Shown here: positions 1-5,206 of the stretch, one piece after another
How the letters are laid out: the number at the start of each line of letters is the position of its first letter
Numbering within the stretch: the stretch's first letter is position 1
NCBI GenBank assembly: GCA_947445045.1
Contig: CANFCA010000109.1
Coordinates: forward strand, 1-5,206
Direction of reading: 5' to 3'
Length of the DNA stretch: 5,206 nucleotides
Origin: Gallionellaceae bacterium
Lineage (GTDB): Bacteria > Pseudomonadota > Gammaproteobacteria > Burkholderiales > Gallionellaceae
Position numbers and translations under genes: made by a program
The notes under the pieces: model-generated
Databases searched by the model: none
The model's input: the letters and a program-made list of their open reading frames with translations, nothing else
Told to the model about the DNA's origin: nothing

Positions 1-7
1 AACTCAT
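1..7 (-). CDS. Possible start of a further operon gene, cut by the window edge
   Basis: On the minus strand an ATG at 7-5 overlaps the TGA stop (6-4) of the HEAT-repeat gene in the ATGA arrangement typical of translationally coupled genes. It is preceded by a purine-rich AGAAAGAG a few bases upstream that could serve as a ribosome binding site. Only Met-Ser and one further base are visible, so the product cannot be read. By analogy with the E. coli yaiO-yaiP-yaiS neighbourhood, a glycosyltransferase or deacetylase would be a reasonable expectation, but that is inference only. Confidence 0.35.
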
Positions 8-1068
8 GCGACTCTTTCTGCCAATACTTGTTTAAGCATATCGATAGCAAAGCGATCGGTTTGCTGTGTTAAGATGCGAGCCAACTCCTCCATGCTTACA
101 AATGGCAACTGGCTCAATGATGTTGCGGCGCGATATCGTACCCACCATTGTGGATCCACCAACAATTTAATTAACCGCGCTTTATCTTCCTCTACACCGA
201 TACGTCCCAATGCAGCAGCAGCCTGAACACGCACGATCCAGATTGGATTGATCGTTTGGCTGCGCACCATATCCAAATCTCGCGGGTCTTTCATAATTCT
301 TAAACACGTTGCAATAGCCTGCTGATCTCGACTCACCGCCAAAATTTCACGCATCACTTGCGAACTTTCCGCTACATTGGCCAGCTCTAAAAAATTAATC
401 AGTCTTCTTAATTGACTAGGCTTTGCTCCACGTATAGCTTTTACTAATGGCTCAGTAATGACTGCCGAACTGGCCTCTTTGAATATCATGGCCACCTTCA
501 CAGAAGGCCAGTCATCTCTAATTGTCACCAAGGGCATAAATAAATTGATGCCGGCATCTGCGTCTATTTTCATCAATGCACTGCTGGCTGCAAGCGAAAT
601 CAGTGGACTTTCATCATGCATCAAATCAGCCAATATTGACCAAGCGGTTTTTTCGCGCAAATTTCCCAGTGTCATCATCGCCAAAATACGTTCCGCAAAA
701 GCTCCCCTGAACAGCAATTTTTTGGCCGTAAGATTCATCCCCACGCTATGCGCTAATTGATTTAAATTCTCCTTGGATACCCCGCGAATTAGTTCTTGAA
801 GATGATTCCACATGATCAAGAACTCTTTGGTGTCAGCTTCAACCACTTTTGGGTAACTTGCGCTTTCACCTGTCGCACTTTGTGCCATCAGTGGTCGCCA
901 CAAAGCGCGAAAATTGGCTTTGCGTCGCTCTCGGCGAATCAACAAGAAGCGCAGCACGATAATTTGCATCACCAGCATAGTTGCCACGCCTACCGCAGTT
1001 AACCCTGCGACAAAAGCGAAGTGTATGATCTGATCAGAATTGTTGGCGTAGTCCAAACTGAATCCCAT
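4..1068 (-). CDS. Membrane-anchored HEAT-repeat protein
   Basis: A 354-residue protein of unknown specific function. Residues about 14-39 form one hydrophobic transmembrane segment, followed at once by a basic cluster (R45, R46, R48, R49, K50). By the positive-inside rule the large C-terminal part should lie in the cytoplasm, tethered to the inner membrane. From about residue 100 to the end the protein is alpha-helical with HEAT-type repeats. The clearest have the Pro/Trp..VR..AA..L pattern: residues 155-168, 277-291 (WIVRVQAAAALGRIG) and 308-322 (WWVRYRAATSLSQLP). HEAT repeats are protein-binding scaffolds, and no catalytic motif is visible. The start ATG overlaps the end of the YaiO-family gene by 35 nt and has no good Shine-Dalgarno sequence, so translation probably depends on coupling. 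Later starts would destroy the membrane segment, so the first Met is preferred. A role as inner-membrane scaffold for a polysaccharide synthase is inferred only from context. Confidence 0.85.
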   Translation of the reverse strand: MGFSLDYANNSDQIIHFAFVAGLTAVGVATMLVMQIIVLRFLLIRRERRKANFRALWRPLMAQSATGESASYPKVVEADTKEFLIMWNHLQELIRGVSKENLNQLAHSVGMNLTAKKLLFRGAFAERILAMMTLGNLREKTAWSILADLMHDESPLISLAASSALMKIDADAGINLFMPLVTIRDDWPSVKVAMIFKEASSAVITEPLVKAIRGAKPSQLRRLINFLELANVAESSQVMREILAVSRDQQAIATCLRIMKDPRDLDMVRSQTINPIWIVRVQAAAALGRIGVEEDKARLIKLLVDPQWWVRYRAATSLSQLPFVSMEELARILTQQTDRFAIDMLKQVLAERVA

Positions 1069-1984
1069 TGCGCGTATAGAAGTTGCCTTGACGGAAATTA
1101 CCTAATGAATAAGTTAGTCCGAGTCTGGGTTTCAACCAGTGTAGCCCGCTAAAGACGAGCGTACGGACATGACTGCTTTGCACTTGCGTAGTAGACAGTG
1201 CCTCTAATTCATTGCCATTTGAAATAGTCACGCCATACCAATTACGGTCCCCATAATATTTTGATACTTGCATCTGATTACTATTAGCCGCTCCAACACC
1301 TGGCAAAAAACTTTGAAATCGCGTGTAAGCAACACGGTAATTTCCCCATGAGCGCTCTGCTGTCAATGTCAGCAAATTCACGATGGTAATGTTATATTCT
1401 GTGCGTCCAAATCCGACCTCACCAGACCAACCATTGGTGCCGAAATATTCTATTTCGCCAAGGAGGGAACGCACTGCCAGGAAATTATGCTCAGGACTAA
1501 TGCTCGCTTCAACGACGGCCGTAAAGTGATCATCAATAGGCTCATAAAAACCACCCATACACTCAGTATCACTCTTAGAATAACGATTCTCTTTTCGCGC
1601 CATCAGATAAATATTATTCCGTTTGGCCAATTTCATTTCAGCATTCACATACAAACTGCTCCAATTCGCATAACCATTGCTTAATTTGCTAAAACTTGAA
1701 CCCACCTCCATTTGATAAGGCAGTATGTCTGCAGGTGGTTTACTTGGTTCACTTGGATTTGTGTCTGGAACAGGGAGTGGGTTAGGCTGCGCTGCAGTAA
1801 AAGCGGCAGGCAATTCCACATCGACAATCGCTGGAGGAATATCGGGTGCTTTACTTGGCACGGGTGCAGGCGTAACGACTGGTGCAGCAGTTGGGGCAGC
1901 TCCTGGGTTAGCTACTCCGTCAACCGCCCAAGTATTTGCAGACATTATCATTGCAACACACAGCCCAAAATACTTAACGCTCAT
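1034..1984 (-). CDS. YaiO-family outer-membrane beta-barrel protein
   Basis: A 316-residue exported protein. Residues 1-20 form a signal peptide with K4, a hydrophobic core and a T-W-A cleavage site before V21. Residues about 24-89 are a low-complexity Pro/Ala/Val-rich linker. Residues about 90-316 consist of alternating beta-strand-like stretches rich in Tyr, Trp and Gly and end in a C-terminal Phe, as expected for a barrel inserted by the BAM complex. The YaiO-like pattern includes IYLMARKENRYS, FYEPIDDHF, SPEH, ERSWGNYRVAY, a YYGDRNWYGVTISNGNE segment and the end GIQFGLRQQF. YaiO of E. coli is an outer-membrane protein beside yaiP and yaiS, genes linked to polysaccharide metabolism; its exact role is not settled. 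The ATG at 1984 was chosen over a GTG three bases upstream because AAGGA at 1995-1991 lies 6 nt from the ATG but only 3 nt from the GTG. It overlaps the preceding stop as TGATG. A porin-like role in exporting a glycan is inference. Confidence 0.85.
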   Translation of the reverse strand: MSVKYFGLCVAMIMSANTWAVDGVANPGAAPTAAPVVTPAPVPSKAPDIPPAIVDVELPAAFTAAQPNPLPVPDTNPSEPSKPPADILPYQMEVGSSFSKLSNGYANWSSLYVNAEMKLAKRNNIYLMARKENRYSKSDTECMGGFYEPIDDHFTAVVEASISPEHNFLAVRSLLGEIEYFGTNGWSGEVGFGRTEYNITIVNLLTLTAERSWGNYRVAYTRFQSFLPGVGAANSNQMQVSKYYGDRNWYGVTISNGNELEALSTTQVQSSHVRTLVFSGLHWLKPRLGLTYSLGNFRQGNFYTRNGIQFGLRQQF

Positions 1985-2373
1985 CACCTATCCTTCACCA
2001 AACGACGTACTCGCGCCAATAATTCGTTGGGTTGAAATGGCTTAACCACATAGTCATTCGCACCCGAATCCAGCGCTCGCACAATGTCGTCTTCATGAGA
2101 ATTTGAAGTCAGCATGATGATAGGCACATCACCCCAACCACGTTTAGTGCGAATTATCCTGATTAATTGGAAACCATCTTGGTAAGGTAACATTACATCG
2201 AGCAGTATCAGCAAGGGCAGAGTTTCACTTTCAAACAATTCCTCAGCTGCACGACCGTCAGGTGCCGAGGCTGTCGCGAAACCCTCCCGGTTCAATATAA
2301 ATTCAAGTAAATAGGAAACCGATTTATCATCTTCAACGATAAGAATTTTGGGTTGCGTTGATTGTTCGCTCAT
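1984..2373 (-). CDS. Single-domain response regulator (CheY-like receiver)
   Basis: A 129-residue protein made of one receiver (REC) domain and nothing else. The family's key residues are all present: the acidic Mg-binding pair D15/D16 in ILIVEDD, the phospho-acceptor D59 in LLDVMLPYQDGF, the switch residue T89 in IIMLTSN, and K111 in the KPF motif followed by ALxxRVRRLV-like helix 5 (L118-V126). The protein ends just after the REC fold, so there is no DNA-binding or enzymatic output domain; it should act by protein-protein contact after phosphorylation by a histidine kinase. No kinase gene is in the window. It is the first gene of the minus-strand operon, overlaps the YaiO-family start by 1 nt, and has a GGAAG ribosome binding site at 2387-2383. 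An in-frame stop lies upstream with no other usual start codon between. A likely role is switching the activity of the membrane system encoded downstream, which is an inference from gene order. Confidence 0.9.
   Translation of the reverse strand: MSEQSTQPKILIVEDDKSVSYLLEFILNREGFATASAPDGRAAEELFESETLPLLILLDVMLPYQDGFQLIRIIRTKRGWGDVPIIMLTSNSHEDDIVRALDSGANDYVVKPFQPNELLARVRRLVKDR
1991..1995 (-). promoter_or_regulatory. Ribosome binding site of the YaiO-family gene
   Basis: AAGGA lies inside the last codons of the receiver gene, 6 nt before the ATG at 1984. This spacing favours that ATG over the GTG at 1987-1985. Together with the TGATG stop/start overlap it suggests translational coupling of the two genes. 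Confidence 0.65.
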
Positions 2374-2406
2374 TACTAAAAACTTCCGAATTAGCTCATA
2401 AAGTTA

Positions 2407-2434
2407 ATCATACCGTGTTATTGGCAACACTCAA
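2407..2434 (-). promoter_or_regulatory. Putative sigma-70 promoter of the receiver/YaiO/HEAT operon
   Basis: On the minus strand there is a -35 element TTGAGT (2434-2429), a 16-nt spacer and a -10 element TATGAT (2412-2407). The -10 matches five of six consensus bases and the -35 four of six. The expected transcription start near 2400 would give a leader of roughly 27 nt before the ATG at 2373, containing the GGAAG ribosome binding site. The position is right, but the call rests on pattern reading alone. Confidence 0.5.
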
Positions 2435-2509
2435 AGTTAATATCACTTTATGTATTTCACCTCGGAATTCAGTCGTTTCGTGGCAATGCGGATAATTTTA
2501 AAACCTGCT

Positions 2510-2539
2510 CTTGAAATTTCAAATCACCGTCCCCATTGA
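2510..2539 (+). promoter_or_regulatory. Sigma-32 heat-shock promoter upstream of grpE
   Basis: CTTGAAA at 2510-2516, a 14-nt spacer and CCCCATTGA at 2531-2539 match the E. coli RpoH consensus (CTTGAAA, 11-16 nt, CCCCATnT) almost perfectly. Transcription would start around 2545, giving a leader of only about 20-25 nt before grpE at 2568. The -35 element lies in a 12-nt perfect palindrome, TTGAAATTTCAA (2511-2522). No CIRCE element (the HrcA operator, TTAGCACTC-N9-GAGTGCTAA) is present, so control appears to be by sigma-32 rather than HrcA at this site. Confidence 0.88.
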
Positions 2540-2567
2540 GTGAAAGTCAAAAAAATTGGAAATAAAC

Positions 2568-3113
2568 ATGGAACAGAACGATACCAACCCTAGCATCCAG
2601 CCACAAGACATCGCAGCGAGTGCCGAACTCGGCAACGAAAGCACTGTTGAGATTATTCCTAACCTTGCTGACCAGTTACAAGCGTCTGAACTTAAAGCGC
2701 AAGAACACTATGACGCTTGGATGTATGCCAAAGCCGAAGGCGAAAACATCCGCCGCCGCGCTGTTGAAGATGTCAGTAAAGCGCAAAAATTTGCTGTGGA
2801 GCGTTTTTCCAATGAAATGCTGGCGGTGATGGATAGCCTACAAGCGGCGCTGGCGGTAGAAAACACGACCGTAGAAAGTTTTAAGAGCGGGATGGAATTG
2901 ACGCTCAAGCAACTCACTAGCGTGTTTGAAAAATTTCACATCACTGAAATCAATCCAGTCGGTGAAAAGCTCGACCCGCACAAACATCAGGCGATCAGCA
3001 TGATAGACAGCGACCAGCCAGCCAACACCGTGGTCAGCGTGATGCAAAAAGGTTACGCGCTGAACGAACGCATTCTTCGCCCAGCATTAGTTTTAGTGGC
3101 AAAAGCTAAATAA
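2568..3113 (+). CDS. grpE: Nucleotide exchange factor GrpE
   Basis: A 181-residue cytoplasmic co-chaperone that acts as a dimer to release ADP from DnaK, so that ATP can bind and substrate is let go. The layout is typical: an acidic, variable N-terminus (1-32), a long charged helix for coiled-coil dimerisation (about 33-95, including [13 protein letters not shown]), a short helical segment around 102-122 (the [10 protein letters not shown] stretch resembles the E. coli segment that holds the DnaK-contacting Gly122), and the C-terminal beta domain 125-181. The family signature is clear there: [13 protein letters not shown] (132-144) and [19 protein letters not shown], then ending VAKAK as in E. 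coli. Length is close to the E. coli protein. The ATG at 2568 is preferred to an in-frame TTG at 2556, because GGAA at 2558-2561 is spaced correctly as its ribosome binding site and overlaps that TTG. The gene follows the sigma-32 promoter and is first in grpE-dnaK-dnaJ. Confidence 0.97.
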   Translation: MEQNDTNPSIQPQDIAASAELGNESTVEIIPNLADQLQASELKAQEHYDAWMYAKAEGENIRRRAVEDVSKAQKFAVERFSNEMLAVMDSLQAALAVENTTVESFKSGMELTLKQLTSVFEKFHITEINPVGEKLDPHKHQAISMIDSDQPANTVVSVMQKGYALNERILRPALVLVAKAK

Positions 3114-3117
3114 CGCT

Positions 3118-3147
3118 CTTGAAATTTGCCACACCTATCCCCAACTT
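3118..3147 (+). promoter_or_regulatory. Second sigma-32-like promoter, between grpE and dnaK
   Basis: CTTGAAA at 3118-3124 is a full match to the RpoH -35 element. A 14-nt spacer and CCCCAACTT at 3139-3147 follow, differing from the -10 core CCCCAT by one base. A 13-nt stretch including the -35 (3115-3127) is identical to that upstream of grpE (2507-2519), and the spacer length is the same. Transcription would start near 3153, about 35 nt before dnaK, allowing extra dnaK(-dnaJ) mRNA without grpE. The 74-nt gap between the genes leaves room for it. Confidence 0.7.
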
Positions 3148-3175
3148 GAACACATCGCATTAACGACTTAACTTG

Positions 3176-3183
3176 AAAGGAAG
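3176..3183 (+). promoter_or_regulatory. Ribosome binding site of dnaK
   Basis: AAAGGAAG, a strong Shine-Dalgarno sequence; its AGGA core (3178-3181) ends 6 nt before the ATG at 3188. It decides the start: an in-frame TTG at 3173 lies just before this site and would add five residues not found in the family. Confidence 0.85.
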
Positions 3184-3187
3184 CATC

Positions 3188-5116
3188 ATGGGAAAAATCA
3201 TCGGTATCGACTTGGGCACTACCAACTCTTGCGTGGCTATCATGGAAAACGGCAAGACCAAAGTGATTGAAAATGCGGAAGGTACGCGCACTACGCCTTC
3301 GATTATCGCTTACATGGAAGACGGCGAAGTGCTGGTAGGCGCGCCTGCCAAACGTCAAGCTGTGACCAATCCAACCAACACGCTGTACGGTGTAAAGCGT
3401 CTGATCGGTCGCAATTTCGATGAGAAAATGGTACAAAAAGATATTGCCATGGTGCCTTTCAAAATCGTCAAAGCCAAAAATGGCGACGCATGGATCAAAG
3501 TTCGCGACAAAGAATTTTCCGCACCTGAAATTTCTGCACAGGTTTTGATGAAAATGAAAAAGACCGCCGAAGATTATTTGGGTGAACCTGTCACCGAAGC
3601 GGTCATCACCGTTCCGGCCTACTTCAACGATGCACAGCGTCAAGCTACTAAAGACGCGGGTCGTATCGCAGGTTTAGATGTAAAACGCATCATCAACGAA
3701 CCAACGGCTGCTGCATTGGCTTTCGGTTTGGACAAACAAGAAGGTGATCGCAAGATTGCCGTGTATGACTTGGGCGGCGGCACGTTCGATATTTCCATTA
3801 TCGACATTGCTGAACTCGACGGCGAACACCAATTTGAAGTGATGTCCACCAACGGTGACACCTTCCTGGGTGGTGAAGATTTCGACATGCGCGTGATTGA
3901 TTTCTTAGTAGAAGAATTCCAAAAAGAAAGCGGCATCGACTTGCGTAAAGACGTGCTGGCATTACAACGCCTGAAAGACGCAGCTGAAAAAGCCAAGATT
4001 GAATTGTCCAGCGCGCAACAAACTGAGGTGAATCTGCCGTATGTAACTGCGGATGCTACTGGCCCTAAACACTTGGCTGTCAAGATCACCCGCGCCAAAT
4101 TGGAAAGCTTGGTGGAAGACTTGGTTGCTCGCACTATCGAACCCTGCAAAATTGCGATGAAAGATGCGGGTGTCAGCGCATCCGATATCGGCGACGTGAT
4201 TCTGGTCGGCGGTCAAACGCGTATGCCTATGGTACAAGAACGCGTCAAAGCATTCTTCGGAAAAGAACCACGCAAGGACGTAAACCCTGATGAAGCTGTT
4301 GCCGTTGGTGCCGCAATTCAAGGTGGCGTATTGCAAGGCGAAGTGAAAGACGTATTGCTATTGGACGTAACACCGTTATCTTTAGGTATCGAAACCATGG
4401 GCAGCGTGATGACCAAGCTGATCAAGAAAAACACCACGATTCCTACCAAGGCTTCGCAAGTATTCTCGACCGCTGAAGACAACCAAAATGCGGTGACAAT
4501 CCACGTGCTGCAAGGTGAACGTGAGATTGCTTCTGGCAACAAGAGCTTGGGTCAATTTAACTTGTCAGACATTCCACCATCACCACGCGGTATGCCGCAA
4601 ATTGAAGTGACTTTCGACATCGATGCGAATGGTATTTTGCATGTCTCCGCCAAAGACAAAGCGACTGGCAAAGAAAACAAGATCAAGATTCAAGCTAGTT
4701 CTGGCCTGAGCGAAGAAGAAATTCAACGCATGGTCAATGACGCTGAAGCCAATGCTGAAGAGGATCGTAAAGCCATTGAATTGGTTACTGCGCGTAATCA
4801 GTTGGATTCATTGATTCACTCTACTCAAAAATCGCTCAAAGAATATGGTGAGCATTTGAGTGGTGATGAAAAAACAACAATCGAAGGCGCGTTAAAAGAA
4901 GCGGAAGAAGTGGTCAAATCTGACGATAAATCCGCTATCGAAGCCAAGTCTGAAGCACTGGCGACCGCTGCGCAAAAGCTTGGCGAAAAAATGTATGCCG
5001 CTGAACAAGCCAAAGCACAGGCCAATGAAGCAGGAGCAACGCCTGATGCAGAGCCTAAGAAAGATGAAGGCGATGTAGTGGATGCGGAGTTCACGGAAGT
5101 AAAGGATAAGAAGTAA
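3188..5116 (+). CDS. dnaK: Chaperone protein DnaK (Hsp70)
   Basis: A full-length 642-residue cytoplasmic Hsp70 that binds exposed hydrophobic peptides in an ATP-controlled cycle with DnaJ and GrpE. The nucleotide-binding domain covers about 1-385. It has the phosphate-1 loop [10 protein letters not shown] (5-14), catalytic K70, E171 in [15 protein letters not shown] (194-201, with T199), and the adenosine-side motif [11 protein letters not shown] (338-347). The interdomain linker is VLLLDVTP (389-396). The substrate-binding beta domain follows to about 505 (with NTTIPT and [12 protein letters not shown]), then the helical lid (about 508-605) and a disordered tail ending [14 protein letters not shown], nearly the E. 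coli ending. No key residue is missing. The gene lies 74 nt after grpE with its own sigma-32-like promoter, and 61 nt before dnaJ. The many ORFs in other frames across it are shadows. Confidence 0.99.
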   Translation: MGKIIGIDLGTTNSCVAIMENGKTKVIENAEGTRTTPSIIAYMEDGEVLVGAPAKRQAVTNPTNTLYGVKRLIGRNFDEKMVQKDIAMVPFKIVKAKNGDAWIKVRDKEFSAPEISAQVLMKMKKTAEDYLGEPVTEAVITVPAYFNDAQRQATKDAGRIAGLDVKRIINEPTAAALAFGLDKQEGDRKIAVYDLGGGTFDISIIDIAELDGEHQFEVMSTNGDTFLGGEDFDMRVIDFLVEEFQKESGIDLRKDVLALQRLKDAAEKAKIELSSAQQTEVNLPYVTADATGPKHLAVKITRAKLESLVEDLVARTIEPCKIAMKDAGVSASDIGDVILVGGQTRMPMVQERVKAFFGKEPRKDVNPDEAVAVGAAIQGGVLQGEVKDVLLLDVTPLSLGIETMGSVMTKLIKKNTTIPTKASQVFSTAEDNQNAVTIHVLQGEREIASGNKSLGQFNLSDIPPSPRGMPQIEVTFDIDANGILHVSAKDKATGKENKIKIQASSGLSEEEIQRMVNDAEANAEEDRKAIELVTARNQLDSLIHSTQKSLKEYGEHLSGDEKTTIEGALKEAEEVVKSDDKSAIEAKSEALATAAQKLGEKMYAAEQAKAQANEAGATPDAEPKKDEGDVVDAEFTEVKDKK

Positions 5117-5139
5117 CCCTTACTCACGAGCAAAATGAT

Positions 5140-5157
5140 GGGGCGCGTCTGCGCCCC
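5140..5157 (+). terminator. GC-rich hairpin between dnaK and dnaJ (possible attenuator)
   Basis: GGGGCGC (5140-5146) and GCGCCCC (5151-5157) form a perfect 7-bp all-GC stem around the 4-nt loop GTCT, 23 nt after the dnaK stop. The following bases, TTCTCACATT, are only weakly T-rich, so this is at best a partial terminator. It could lower dnaJ transcription relative to dnaK or protect the 3' end of the grpE-dnaK mRNA. The hairpin itself is plain in the sequence; its function is inferred. Confidence 0.5.
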
Positions 5158-5177
5158 TTCTCACATTGGCGAAAACT

Positions 5178-5206
5178 ATGTCTAAAAAAGATTACTACGA
5201 AACCCT
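5178..5206 (+). CDS. dnaJ: Chaperone protein DnaJ (Hsp40), 5' end only
   Basis: The window ends after nine full codons and two bases. The visible residues, MSKKDYYET followed by a codon beginning CT (Leu), match the conserved start of the J domain in bacterial DnaJ (K/R-DYYE-x-L). The position directly after dnaK is the standard one. DnaJ delivers substrates to DnaK and stimulates its ATPase; the HPD motif and zinc-finger region lie outside the window. No strong Shine-Dalgarno sequence precedes the ATG (only GGCGA at 5168-5172), which together with the upstream hairpin fits lower DnaJ than DnaK synthesis. Confidence 0.9.

Noticed and set aside
458..1002. Plus-strand ORFs opposite the HEAT-repeat gene
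   Set aside because: The minus-strand frame has a membrane segment and HEAT repeats over its whole length; the opposite frames are short and featureless.
1985..1987. GTG start for the YaiO-family gene
   Set aside because: The AAGGA site is only 3 nt from this GTG but 6 nt from the adjacent ATG, which is the better start.
1725..2045. Plus-strand 106-residue Ala/Gly/Thr-rich ORF
   Set aside because: It is the antisense of the Pro/Ala-rich linker of the YaiO-family gene; its composition follows from that low-complexity coding sequence. No good ribosome binding site or family likeness was seen.
2468..2496. Possible housekeeping promoter for grpE (TTCAGT, 17 nt, GATAAT)
   Set aside because: The -10 is fair but the -35 matches only three of six bases; in an AT-rich gap this is expected by chance.
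2556..2567. Upstream TTG start for grpE
   Set aside because: The TTG overlaps the GGAA that serves as ribosome binding site for the ATG at 2568, and has no suitable site of its own beyond an A-run.
2374..2567. CIRCE (HrcA operator) upstream of grpE
   Set aside because: Searched by eye for TTAGCACTC and GAGTGCTAA arms; no matching pair was found.
3053..3643. Minus-strand 196-residue ORF across the grpE/dnaK junction
   Set aside because: It lies opposite the strongly conserved dnaK coding sequence; such antisense ORFs are a common by-product of dnaK codon use, and it shows no recognisable domain.
3640..5133. Other minus-strand ORFs opposite dnaK
   Set aside because: All are shadows of a conserved gene, with no own promoter, ribosome binding site or recognisable motif.

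Overview
The window looks like chromosomal DNA of a Gram-negative betaproteobacterium. DnaK follows the E. coli protein closely, the heat-shock promoters are of the proteobacterial sigma-32 type, and an outer-membrane beta-barrel gene is present. Moderate GC and the protein style suggest something near the Nitrosomonadales (Methylophilaceae or Gallionellaceae), but that placement is an impression from sequence style and was not tested. No RNA genes, insertion sequences, CRISPR arrays or attachment sites were seen.

Left half (minus strand, about 1-2373): a tightly packed operon read right to left. It holds a stand-alone CheY-like receiver protein (2373-1984), a YaiO-family outer-membrane beta-barrel protein with signal peptide and Pro/Ala-rich linker (1984-1034), and an inner-membrane-anchored HEAT-repeat protein (1068-4). 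The genes overlap by 1 nt and 35 nt. A further ATG overlaps the last stop codon at the very edge (7-1), so the operon probably continues outside the window. A plausible sigma-70 promoter lies at 2407-2434. In E. coli, yaiO sits next to yaiP (predicted glycosyltransferase) and yaiS (predicted deacetylase). By analogy this may be the regulatory and export end of a little-studied surface-polysaccharide system, which is an inference.

Middle (2374-2567): a 194-bp divergent intergenic region with the presumed sigma-70 promoter for the left operon and a near-perfect sigma-32 promoter for the right one.

Right half (plus strand, 2568-5206): the heat-shock chaperone operon grpE, dnaK and the first codons of dnaJ. 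A second sigma-32-like promoter sits between grpE and dnaK and shares a 13-nt exact repeat and the same 14-nt spacer with the first. A 7-bp all-GC hairpin lies between dnaK and dnaJ and may lower dnaJ expression or stabilise the upstream mRNA. DnaK uses ATP to bind and release unfolded proteins, DnaJ delivers substrate and stimulates ATP hydrolysis, and GrpE exchanges the nucleotide. The chaperone half is ordinary; the less-characterised biology is the receiver / YaiO / HEAT operon on the left.
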